DNA from: Desulfobacterales bacterium | GTDB taxonomy: Bacteria > Desulfobacterota > Desulfobacteria > Desulfobacterales > JAHIVH01 | Length of the DNA: 6,964 nucleotides | NCBI GenBank assembly: GCA_020056645.1 | Contig: JAGVHJ010000371.1 | Coordinates: 1-6,964 of the forward strand | Reading direction: 5' to 3' | In this document: in pieces, positions 1 through 5,124 of the stretch | How positions within the stretch are numbered: the first letter of the stretch is position 1 | Layout of the letters: the number at the start of each line of letters is the position of its first letter | Program-made: the position numbers and the translations under genes | Notes under the pieces: generated by a model | Seen by the model: only the letters and a program-made list of their open reading frames with translations | Told to the model about the DNA's origin: nothing | Databases searched by the model: none

Positions 1-1
1 A

Positions 2-871
2 TCCAGCGGGGAAGTTTATATCAAGCCCAACGCTGTGGATGCAAAGGCTTACAGCCACACCCGGGTTGAAGTGTTACGGGCTGTCATCCGCTACTGGAAA
101 AAGGCGGGCGCAAAAAAAATTTATCTTTTTGAAAATTCCACACAGGCCAATTACACGAGGATCGTTTTCAAAGCCACGGGCTACACAAAAATATGTAAAG
201 AAACAGGAGCCATACCGGTTTTCCTTGATGAAGACAAATCGAAAATTTTTTCATTCAAGAGAGATCCTTCATGTTCGACGGATCACTCCGATGGGTATAG
301 GCTCTCCTCCTTCAACATGCCAGAGACCGTGGTGCGCTTGATAGAGGAAAAGGACCAGCATCTCTACATCAACGTTCCAAAACTCAAAACCCACTCCATG
401 GGCGTGGTCACCCTGGGCGTGAAAAACCAATGGGGGTTTCCCATGCACCGATCCCGCAGCGTTGACCATAACGACAAACTTCACTCCAAACTGGTGGATA
501 TTCTGGCCTATATCCAGCCGGATGTTACCTTGATTGAAGGTGTGGAAGGAACCATTCACGGGCACTATTTCGCCACCGCCCTTGCAGATCGCCAGGTCCG
601 CCCCTTCAGAGTCCTCATCGGCAGCCGCAATGTAGTTGCGGCGGACATCGTGGGGGCGAAAATTTTCGGCCTCGACCTATCCGATATCCCCCATCTGCGA
701 TTGGCCGTCGATAAAGGGCTTGGCGGTTTGGTGAAAGGACTTGAGGATATTGATCTTGCAGGTGATGTCGATCATCTTGAAAGAGTTGATCTTTTAAAGG
801 ATATGCCAACAAGCGGGCACTACCCATGGACCCTTTACGACGCCTTTCCCAAAGATGTGCCAGTGATTTAG
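2..871 (+). CDS. DUF362 domain protein, 5'-partial, ends at an in-frame UAG
   Basis: The frame is open from the first bases of the window, so the true start lies upstream; the GTG at 35 is an internal valine within a family-like stretch (VYIKPNAVDAKAY, from about position 14). The hallmark of DUF362 is clear near the middle: NVPKLKTHSMGVVTLGVKNQWG (first part NVPKLKTH, then VTLGVKN), followed by a histidine/arginine-rich segment and by TLIEGVEGTIHGHY and VVAADIVGAKIFGL. DUF362 proteins are common in anaerobes, often beside iron-sulfur proteins; their biochemical role is not established, and none is claimed here. There is no signal peptide or membrane segment in the visible part. The frame meets TAG at 869-871 and continues open in the same frame to 1285 with conserved-looking, cysteine-containing sequence, so this is probably only the front two thirds of one protein of more than 425 residues. 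Confidence 0.85.
   Translation, partial: SSGEVYIKPNAVDAKAYSHTRVEVLRAVIRYWKKAGAKKIYLFENSTQANYTRIVFKATGYTKICKETGAIPVFLDEDKSKIFSFKRDPSCSTDHSDGYRLSSFNMPETVVRLIEEKDQHLYINVPKLKTHSMGVVTLGVKNQWGFPMHRSRSVDHNDKLHSKLVDILAYIQPDVTLIEGVEGTIHGHYFATALADRQVRPFRVLIGSRNVVAADIVGAKIFGLDLSDIPHLRLAVDKGLGGLVKGLEDIDLAGDVDHLERVDLLKDMPTSGHYPWTLYDAFPKDVPVI
869..871 (+). other. In-frame UAG codon inside the DUF362 reading frame
   Basis: The codons on both sides are in one frame: DVPVI, then TAG, then GKTRACMEGC. Only six sense codons separate the TAG from the first downstream ATG, and the frame then runs for 131 further codons. No other gene ending in this window uses TAG: 1285 and the genes ending at 4195 and 6528 use TGA; those ending at 1272, 3481 and 5109 use TAA. 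This would suit a genome where UAG is rare or decoded, but the sample is small. Alternatives are a nonsense mutation, a sequencing error (one base from CAG, TGG, AAG or GAG), or a true split into two polypeptides. Confidence 0.55.
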
Positions 872-889
872 GGCAAAACCCGAGCCTGC

Positions 890-1285
890 ATGGAGGGTTG
901 CGTGAACAATCCCCTCTGCGTTCTCCAGACCATGCATTTTGACCACGGTGGCAAGGGAGGATGGACCCTGGTGGTGGGGAAAGGGCACGACGCGGATCTT
1001 ATCGACGCCCTTGAGGGTCGTGTCCTGATCGTAGGGCATTGCGCCATTGATGAACTCTCCGCAAGATTGATCAAACGCCTTGGAAGAGAGAACGTCTATC
1101 TAAGCGGCGAATGCAACGACCTCTGCGCCACCGTGGAGGCAATGTTCCACCTGATGAAGGTGAATCCGGCGTTCTATACGCCCCTGAACCCAATATCGAC
1201 AGGCATCGCCATGCTGATGGCAAAACTGAACGGATCGACATCCAAGGTTCCCCATCCGTTAAGTCATATCTTTAAACGGGTTTGA
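890..1285 (+). CDS. C-terminal part of the DUF362 protein (separate ORF, or continuation by UAG readthrough)
   Basis: This 131-codon ORF lies in the same frame as the preceding DUF362 gene, 18 bases after its UAG. It opens with a cysteine cluster (ACMEGCVNNPLC, counting from the codons before the ATG), then GGKGGWTLVVGKGHD, VLIVGHCAIDEL, a CNDLC pair and a tail with AKLNGSTSKVPHPL. I read this as the usual C-terminal region of long DUF362 proteins rather than an independent family; that is from memory of the family, not an alignment. If translated separately, the ATG at 890 has no good ribosome site, but a GTG at 902 has GGAGGG at 892-897 only four bases upstream. That start would remove the first cysteines, which argues for it being coincidental coding sequence. 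The 3' end overlaps the convergent amidotransferase gene by 14 bp, and no terminator separates them. Confidence 0.6.
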   Translation: MEGCVNNPLCVLQTMHFDHGGKGGWTLVVGKGHDADLIDALEGRVLIVGHCAIDELSARLIKRLGRENVYLSGECNDLCATVEAMFHLMKVNPAFYTPLNPISTGIAMLMAKLNGSTSKVPHPLSHIFKRV

Positions 1286-2408
1286 GGGGCGCCAACTTCT
1301 CTGTCTGCCGGCATATCTGAACCGCCTTGCGATCCGGCCCGACACTCACCGTATCCAGATGCATGGGTTGAAAATCCTTGGACTTGTCCCGATCGGGAAT
1401 CACCGCGTCAAGACCGCAGATCTCCGATGAAAAGGCGTAGATTCCCGGACGGCCGCCCACAACACCGGGACGGAGTTTTTTCCGGTCCTGGGCCATGAAA
1501 AGGGTATGATCTGGAAGGCATCCGATCACGCAATTGGGGCCATCAATGATCATCCGACGGCATGAGTGTTTCAATTGCTTCAAAAACGCGGCATTCGGAT
1601 GTTTCTCCAGGTCCCCCTCCTGAAGGGGAGTAATGACGTGCTTGTAAGCGTCAAGCCCCAGGCCGAGCTTTTTGATGCTGTAATGGAGAATATGGGTGAA
1701 CACCTCGGAATCCGACTGAAACCCCGTGTACCCCGGAAAGCCCCGGGACATGAGAAACTCCTTGATGGGAATGAAGGCCGTGTTTTCACCGTTGGTCATG
1801 GTGGAGTACCCTTCCACGAAAAAGGGGTGGCAGGCGTAGAGATCAATGGCGTAATTGGTGTTTTGCCGTCCCTGGGCCATGATGATTCTGGCCTGAAGTT
1901 CGGGCTTGTCGAGTTGCAGATACTTGCCCACCGTCATGGGGTCCCCGATCTCCTTGATCATGATCACGTCGGGCCAGAAGGAGAAAACGATCATATCGTT
2001 TTTTTCCGCGCCCCGCTGCCGCAGTTCGAGGCGGATCAGCATGAGCCTTTCTCCACGCTCTTCAAAGGTCAGATCGTCCCACTCCTGGGGATACTCATAT
2101 GCCCGGATCAGATAGATATCCCGTGACGGAACCCCCTCGGGTTGTGCTTTAGGCACCCGGATGGAGAGCTTGTACTTGGTCATGAACCCCAGGTCCATCA
2201 TGTATGTGTCCAGACGTTTCAAGCCGCTTTCCGTAAAAATTCCGGAAAGGATGGGCGCATCCTTGATTCCCTCGAAAGGGCCGCCAAGATCCCTTAAAAA
2301 AAGCCCCACGCCTGAACCGTCATGACCTTCCCGCATAACGTCCAGGGCCTCCAGGGCAACCATGGGCGATAAGGGCTTATCACTGGTTACCGCAAATAAA
2401 CGACACAT
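1272..2408 (-). CDS. Class II glutamine amidotransferase, glutamate synthase GltB1-like
   Basis: The 378-residue protein starts MCRLFAVTS, placing the catalytic cysteine of Ntn-type glutamine amidotransferases at position 2, exposed when the initiator Met is removed. Further family signs are EALDVMREGHDGSGVGLF (residues about 20-37), TNGENTAF near residue 205 (in the place of the glutamine-binding NGE segment), GFQSDSEVFTHIL, and a C-terminal RKKLRPGVVGG plus YAFSSEICGLDAV. Length and order match the stand-alone amidotransferase subunit of archaeal-type, split glutamate synthases, which releases ammonia from glutamine for a partner FMN subunit. The start is supported by AAGGAG nine bases upstream (about 2418-2423). 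It is transcribed away from the mvhD-metV-metF operon, which holds two FMN-subunit-like genes, so they may be partners. Whether it truly hydrolyses glutamine is not shown; the domain also occurs in proteins of unknown role. Confidence 0.85.
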   Translation of the reverse strand: MCRLFAVTSDKPLSPMVALEALDVMREGHDGSGVGLFLRDLGGPFEGIKDAPILSGIFTESGLKRLDTYMMDLGFMTKYKLSIRVPKAQPEGVPSRDIYLIRAYEYPQEWDDLTFEERGERLMLIRLELRQRGAEKNDMIVFSFWPDVIMIKEIGDPMTVGKYLQLDKPELQARIIMAQGRQNTNYAIDLYACHPFFVEGYSTMTNGENTAFIPIKEFLMSRGFPGYTGFQSDSEVFTHILHYSIKKLGLGLDAYKHVITPLQEGDLEKHPNAAFLKQLKHSCRRMIIDGPNCVIGCLPDHTLFMAQDRKKLRPGVVGGRPGIYAFSSEICGLDAVIPDRDKSKDFQPMHLDTVSVGPDRKAVQICRQTEKLAPLKPV

Positions 2409-2494
2409 GGTCTCTATCTCCTTCCCTTTGAATGGTATTGGCTCGCCATTTAAAAAGCACCTGATTTACTATCATATTTTATTTTTTTTGGAAA

Positions 2495-2523
2495 TTATTA
2501 ATAATGCACGAATGATCAGACAA
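2495..2523 (-). promoter_or_regulatory. Weak candidate promoter for the amidotransferase gene
   Basis: Read on the minus strand, TTGTCT (2523-2518) could serve as a -35 box and TAATAA (2500-2495) as a -10 box with a 17-base spacer; each matches four of six consensus positions. The -10 lies in a perfect 12-bp palindrome ATTATTAATAAT (2494-2505). Transcription would begin near 2488, giving an 80-base leader. A second -10-like TATGAT (2476-2471) has no good -35 partner. Confidence 0.3.
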
Positions 2524-2535
2524 AGGGGATGTCTG
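2517..2535. repeat. Inverted repeat CAGACA-N7-TGTCTG, operator-like
   Basis: Two perfect 6-bp arms flank a 7-base spacer (AAGGGGA). The dyad covers the candidate -35 box of the minus-strand promoter, a typical place for a repressor or activator site. No regulator gene is seen in the window, and a 6-bp dyad can occur by chance. Confidence 0.35.
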
Positions 2536-2595
2536 TTTTGGTGTTGTGATTCTGATTAAGTCTTGTTTTTAAACTCCGCGGCCCTTCCGGGGGAG

Positions 2596-2612
2596 CAGAT
2601 TTTAAAAATCTG
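2596..2612. repeat. Perfect AT-rich dyad CAGATTTT-A-AAAATCTG
   Basis: Eight base pairs mirror exactly around a central A. It sits between the two divergent promoters, about 130 bases upstream of the plus-strand -35 box. It could be a protein-binding site or a small hairpin; it lacks a following T-run, so it is not an intrinsic terminator. Confidence 0.4.
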
Positions 2613-2745
2613 GACAAATGGGTTTTGGGAGGGTCGAAGGAACGCTGAGCGCCATTCCTGCAAAATGTGTTTGTCAAACTTTTCAAAAATTTGGCCGCCG
2701 GAGTTATTCCAAATGCGATAACCCTGAATCAAACAAAAAAAAGAG

Positions 2746-2774
2746 TTGACACGATGCTTCAGAACATTTAAACA
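2746..2774 (+). promoter_or_regulatory. Candidate sigma-70-type promoter for the mvhD-metVF leader
   Basis: A perfect -35 box TTGACA (2746-2751) is followed, after a 17-base spacer, by TAAACA (2769-2774), a poor-to-moderate -10 box (T, A and one further A match). An A-rich stretch (2731-2742) lies directly upstream like an UP element. Predicted transcription start is near 2781. A weak -10 with a perfect -35 often indicates regulated or activator-dependent expression, which fits the repeats over the start. Confidence 0.5.
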
Positions 2775-2777
2775 GAT

Positions 2778-2797
2778 TCCGTACACTTGCGTACAAT
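2778..2797 (+). repeat. Tandem 10-bp repeat TnCGTACAnT at the predicted transcription start
   Basis: TCCGTACACT (2778-2787) is followed immediately by TGCGTACAAT (2788-2797); eight of ten positions match and the CGTACA cores are exactly one helical turn apart. Placed over the predicted +1, this arrangement suits a repressor binding two half-sites on one face of the DNA. It could instead form a short GTAC/GTAC RNA stem. Confidence 0.4.
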
Positions 2798-2885
2798 TGA
2801 TTTTTCCGCACAATGACGTGCGGTGACAAAAGAAGAAGGACGACAAAGGCGTCAATACCCACTAGGGTTATCGACGCCTTTTTTA
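2781..2885 (+). ncRNA. Candidate leader RNA or small RNA ending in an intrinsic terminator
   Basis: From the predicted start near 2781 to the end of the terminator T-run is about 105 bases. It contains a GC-rich hairpin with perfect arms CCGCAC and GTGCGG around a 6-base loop (2806-2823), a purine-rich linker (AAAAGAAGAAGGACGAC) and the terminator hairpin. It does not match any riboswitch class I recognise, and I see no strong antiterminator pairing. It could be an attenuator controlling the downstream operon, or an independent small RNA with the operon using a further promoter. Confidence 0.4.
2845..2884 (+). terminator. Intrinsic terminator upstream of the mvhD-metVF operon
   Basis: Arms AAAGGCGTC (2845-2853) and GACGCCTTT (2873-2881) pair over 9 bp; inner sequences AATACCC and GGGTTAT can extend the stem with a small bulge around the ACTA loop. 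A run of six Ts (2879-2884) follows, then ATTT. The T-run is only on the plus strand, so it acts mainly in that direction. No plus-strand protein gene ends upstream of it, which makes it a leader terminator. Confidence 0.8.
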
Positions 2886-2905
2886 TTTGGACGAATTTTA
2901 AATAG

Positions 2906-3054
2906 CGCCCGAACGAAAAACAGGCTTTTTTTCCACGTTCAAGGAAGGCCAAGAGCTTCACCATATTTAACCCGAGAAATACATTGGCGTATTTCGGAGG
3001 TTAATATGGAAGCTCTGCAAGAAATTGGAAAAAAAGAGGGTTTTCGTTCGGGCG
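2906..3054. repeat. 14-bp perfect inverted repeat enclosing the leader ORF start
   Basis: CGCCCGAACGAAAA (2906-2919) is the exact reverse complement of TTTTCGTTCGGGCG (3041-3054), with 121 bases between. In RNA the stem could extend by a G-U and an A-U pair. The loop contains the Shine-Dalgarno at 2996-3000 and the ATG at 3006, and the right arm lies inside the leader ORF. It may be a long-range RNA stem, or the ends of a small non-autonomous element of about 149 bp; I see no clear target-site duplication at its borders. Confidence 0.6.
2972..3000 (+). promoter_or_regulatory. Hairpin abutting a strong Shine-Dalgarno
   Basis: GAAATAC (2976-2982) and GTATTTC (2989-2995) form a perfect 7-bp stem around a 6-base loop, and the next bases are GGAGG (2996-3000), five bases before the ATG at 3006. 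CC at 2972-2973 could pair with the first GG of the Shine-Dalgarno across a 2-base bulge, partly hiding it. This points to control of translation initiation. Confidence 0.45.
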
Positions 3055-3176
3055 TTTCAATTAAGGATTGCGATTTTACACCATGGGAAAAACATTCAAG
3101 GCTAAAATCACCCTGTTCCATTGCATCAACGCATTCACGGAGAGACAGAGCCTCTCTTCGGACCATGTGGACGTGA
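3006..3176 (+). CDS. Leader ORF (56 aa), out of frame and overlapping mvhD-like
   Basis: The ATG has the best ribosome binding site in the region (GGAGGT, spacing five). The product starts MEALQEIGKKEGFRSG; I recognise no family, and the second half is simply the shadow of mvhD in another frame, so the ORF is unlikely to be a conserved protein along its whole length. It overlaps the mvhD start at 3083 by 94 bases and the right arm of the inverted repeat. It may act as a leader peptide whose translation opens the mvhD start. A seven-A run (3029-3035) in frame could cause slippage, but a -1 shift there would hit TAA at 3062, so it cannot join the mvhD frame at that point. Confidence 0.35.
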   Translation: MEALQEIGKKEGFRSGVSIKDCDFTPWEKHSRLKSPCSIASTHSRRDRASLRTMWT

Positions 3177-3481
3177 AGGTCGTCAAAATGCCCTGTTCGG
3201 GCATGGTGTCCGAAGTTTTCCTGCTCAAAGCTTTTGAAGCGGGGGCCGACGCGGTGACCATACTCGTCTGCCCCGAAGGCGCATGCCGGTATATGGAGGG
3301 GAACATCCGGGCGAGAAAGCGCATGGAAAAAACACAGAGCGTTCTCGATGAGATCGGTGTCAAGGGGAAACGGCTCACCATGCACCACGTAAACGCCACG
3401 GACCCTTCGGCTGTGGAAAGGATCGTTTCGGGCATTCTCGGGGATTTGGAAGAGTTGGGCCCCAATCCCGCAGCCCTATAA
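3083..3481 (+). CDS. MvhD-like hydrogenase iron-sulfur (delta) subunit
   Basis: The 132-residue protein matches the MvhD family in length and motifs: MPCSGMVSEVFLLKAFEAGAD (about residues 36-56), VCPEGACRYMEGN (62-74) and a C-terminal LGPNP. MvhD binds a [2Fe-2S] cluster and passes electrons between a catalytic module and HdrA-type flavoproteins. Four cysteines (14, 38, 63, 68) could hold that cluster. The N-terminal CCNWC of canonical MvhD is reduced here to FHCINA with one cysteine, marking a divergent branch. Position directly before metV and metF suggests it serves the methylene-THF reductase. The frame is closed by TAA at 3062-3064, so only TTG 3068 or ATG 3083 can start it; ATG 3083 fits the family but has only AAGGA fifteen bases upstream, so translation may be coupled to the leader ORF. 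Confidence 0.8.
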   Translation: MGKTFKAKITLFHCINAFTERQSLSSDHVDVKVVKMPCSGMVSEVFLLKAFEAGADAVTILVCPEGACRYMEGNIRARKRMEKTQSVLDEIGVKGKRLTMHHVNATDPSAVERIVSGILGDLEELGPNPAAL

Positions 3482-3555
3482 TGGCTAAAAAAAAGCCGGT
3501 TAACATTTACCATAACGGAGTAACCTATGATCGTTGGTCAACAAAAACCGATTGA
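3481..3555 (+). CDS. Possible 24-aa ORF coupled to mvhD by TAATG
   Basis: The stop TAA of the mvhD-like gene overlaps an ATG (TAATG). The frame encodes a basic, lysine-rich start (MAKKKPVN) and ends at TGA 3553-3555, overlapping the start of metV. There is no ribosome site of its own, but termination-reinitiation is possible. An 8-A run (3487-3494) lies within. No family is recognised, and it may well be chance. Confidence 0.15.
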   Translation: MAKKKPVNIYHNGVTYDRWSTKTD

Positions 3556-4195
3556 AGAAATTAAAAAAATGGTCAAGCCGTATAAGAAGCTGCTCATTCT
3601 GGGTTGCGGCACTTGCGTCAAAACCTGCTTCGCCGGCGGCGAAGATGAGACGGCGGCCCTTGCTTCGGCATTGCGCATGACCTTCAAAATAGACGGCCAG
3701 AGTGTTGAAATCAGCCAACAGACCGTCGAGCGCCAGTGCGAGAACGAATTTATCCAGGAAGCCGCCAAAAAAATCGGCGACAATGAAGCCGTGCTTTCCA
3801 TGGCATGCGGCGCGGGGGTTCAGGCCATAGCCCGCCGTTTTCCCAAATCTCCCGTCTATCCCGCCCTCAACACCACCTTCCTGGGCGTTCAGGAGAGCCA
3901 GGGCGTTTTCACCGAGGAGTGCCTGGGGTGCGGCAACTGCGGCCTTGGGGTATTCGGCGCGATCTGTCCCGTGACCCGCTGCTCCAAGAAACTCTTGAAC
4001 GGACCCTGCGGCGGCTCCCAGAAAGGCAAATGCGAAGTGAATCCGGAGACCGAATGCGCGTGGCAACTGATCATCGATCGCCTCACAGCATTGGGACAGC
4101 TCAATAATTTAAGAACCTACATTCCTCCAAAGAACTGGAAAACCAGTCATTCAGGCGGACCAAGAAAACTCGTGCGGGAGGACCATATCCTATGA
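3527..4195 (+). CDS. metV: MetV: methylenetetrahydrofolate reductase C-terminal domain protein
   Basis: MetV is the cysteine-rich partner of MetF in acetogens and many sulfate reducers, where the pair reduces methylene-THF (or oxidises methyl-THF in reverse). The 222-residue protein shows an N-terminal LGCGTCVKTCFAGGEDE (Cys27, 30, 34) and the family's C-terminal cysteine field: ECLGCGNC (132, 135, 138), ICPVTRC (147, 152), GPCGGS (161), GKCEV (169) and ETECAW (177). These cysteines are suited to iron-sulfur or zinc binding. CGGAG (3516-3520) six bases before the ATG supports the start. The stop overlaps the metF start (ATGA), which implies coupled translation and equal amounts of the two proteins. 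The mvhD-like gene ends 45 bases upstream, consistent with a MetFV complex fed by an MvhD-type carrier. Confidence 0.9.
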   Translation: MIVGQQKPIEEIKKMVKPYKKLLILGCGTCVKTCFAGGEDETAALASALRMTFKIDGQSVEISQQTVERQCENEFIQEAAKKIGDNEAVLSMACGAGVQAIARRFPKSPVYPALNTTFLGVQESQGVFTEECLGCGNCGLGVFGAICPVTRCSKKLLNGPCGGSQKGKCEVNPETECAWQLIIDRLTALGQLNNLRTYIPPKNWKTSHSGGPRKLVREDHIL

Positions 4196-5109
4196 CAACA
4201 ACCCCCATCAGCAAACTCCATGAGACTTTTTTAAAAGGTGAATTCGCCGTCACCGGAGAGTGCGGTCCGCCTCGCGGCGCGGACATGAATGTGATTACAA
4301 AAAAAGGCGAACTTTTGAGAGGCTGCGTCGACGCCGTGAACGTCACTGACAACCAGACCGCCATTGTACGGATGTCCAGCATCGCCGCATCCAAGCATCT
4401 CCTCGACATGGGCTTGGAGCCGGTCATGCAGATGGTCTGCCGGGATCGGAACCGCATCGCCATCCAGAGCGACATCCTGGGGGCCTACTCTTTAGGTATC
4501 CGGAACATCCTCTGCCTTTCCGGGGATCACCAGAGTTTTGGTAGCCAGCCCGACGCCCTGAACGTGTTCGACATCGACAGCATGAACCTGATCCGGACGG
4601 TGCGCGACATGAGGGATACGGGAAAAGACATGAGCGGTTTTGAACTGAAAGAGGCTCCGAAAATGTTCATCGGCGCGGCGGCGAACCCCTTTGCCGATCC
4701 CTTCGAATACCGGGTGCTCCGTCTCGGCAAGAAGATCGACGCGGGTGTCGATTTCATCCAGACCCAGTGCATTTTCAACATGGAGCGCTTCAAGGAGTGG
4801 GTCCGCCTCGCCAAAGAAGAAGGACTCACGGAACGGGTCTACATCATGGGCGGCGTCACCCCCATCAAGACGCTCGGAATGGCCACCTACATGAAAAACA
4901 AGGTGGCTGGCATGGATGTTCCCGATACCATCATTAAGCGGCTCTCCGGCGTTCCCAAAGAGAAACAGGGGGAAGAAGGAATGAAGATCTGCCTTGAAAC
5001 CATTGAGGAGTTGAAGTCCATGAAAGGCGTCCACGGCGTTCATATCATGGCCATCGAGGCGGAAGAGAAAGTCAAAGAGATCGTAGAAGGCTCGGGCCTG
5101 AGAAATTAA
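4192..5109 (+). CDS. metF: MetF: methylenetetrahydrofolate reductase
   Basis: The 305-residue protein is a (beta/alpha)8 methylene-THF reductase, converting 5,10-methylene-THF to 5-methyl-THF in the methyl branch of the Wood-Ljungdahl pathway, or the reverse during acetate oxidation. Visible signatures are VTGECGPPRGAD, where Glu23 takes the place of the catalytic Glu28 of E. coli MetF; DAVNVTDNQTA; LSGDH, with Asp112 matching the FMN-interacting Asp120; AAANPFADPF; DFIQTQCIFN; and MGGVTPIKTLGMATYM. The length is that of the short bacterial form without a regulatory NAD(P)H-binding extension. The start is set by GGGAGG about ten bases upstream and by the ATGA overlap with metV. In such organisms electrons usually pass through MetV and Hdr/Mvh-type partners rather than coming straight from NADH; that part is inference here. 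Confidence 0.95.
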   Translation: MTTTPISKLHETFLKGEFAVTGECGPPRGADMNVITKKGELLRGCVDAVNVTDNQTAIVRMSSIAASKHLLDMGLEPVMQMVCRDRNRIAIQSDILGAYSLGIRNILCLSGDHQSFGSQPDALNVFDIDSMNLIRTVRDMRDTGKDMSGFELKEAPKMFIGAAANPFADPFEYRVLRLGKKIDAGVDFIQTQCIFNMERFKEWVRLAKEEGLTERVYIMGGVTPIKTLGMATYMKNKVAGMDVPDTIIKRLSGVPKEKQGEEGMKICLETIEELKSMKGVHGVHIMAIEAEEKVKEIVEGSGLRN

Positions 5110-5124
5110 CTATAAGAGGGAACT

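Larger units (their letters stand above)
2409..3005. other. Divergent intergenic region with regulatory structure, no convincing protein gene
   Basis: About 600 bp separate the minus-strand amidotransferase from the leader ORF of the plus-strand operon. It is AT-rich near 2461-2510. Reading left to right, it holds a weak minus-strand promoter and two dyads (2494-2535), an AT-rich dyad at 2596-2612, a small dyad GTTTG-T-CAAAC near 2669-2679, a plus-strand promoter (2746-2774), tandem repeats (2778-2797), a hairpin (2806-2823), an intrinsic terminator (2845-2884), one arm of a long-range inverted repeat (2906-2919) and a hairpin abutting a Shine-Dalgarno (2972-3000). Between about 2620 and 2745 I see nothing else of note. 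The open frames on either strand here carry no recognisable protein motifs. Confidence 0.7.

Noticed and set aside
1566..2126. 186-codon plus-strand ORF within the amidotransferase gene
   Set aside because: It is the opposite-strand shadow of a gene with clear family motifs; it has none of its own.
2574..2595. GC-rich hairpin with CTCC and GGAG arms as a terminator
   Set aside because: The stem has mismatches and no T-run follows on either strand.
2645..2685. Possible sigma-54 (GG-N10-GC) or minus-strand TTGACA promoter
   Set aside because: The GG/GC spacing is off by a base on the minus strand, and the TTGACA at 2672-2677 (minus) has no -10 box at 16-18 bases.
2556..2855. 99-codon ORF on the minus strand in the intergenic region
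   Set aside because: No recognisable motif and no good ribosome site; it crosses the promoter, hairpin and terminator structures, and its composition looks like translated non-coding sequence.
3029..3095. Programmed -1 frameshift at the A7 run joining the leader ORF to mvhD
   Set aside because: After a -1 shift at 3029-3035 the new frame meets TAA at 3062-3064 before mvhD, so this slip cannot produce a fusion. A later shift has no convincing slippery site.
2823..3176. 117-codon plus-strand ORF starting at GTG 2823
   Set aside because: The GTG lies in the arm of the 2806-2823 hairpin and the frame runs through the terminator. Only the part from ATG 3006 has a ribosome site, so only that was kept, with low confidence.
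3500..4066. 188-codon minus-strand ORF opposite metV
   Set aside because: It lies antisense to the conserved cysteine-rich MetV coding sequence and is explained by its codon bias.
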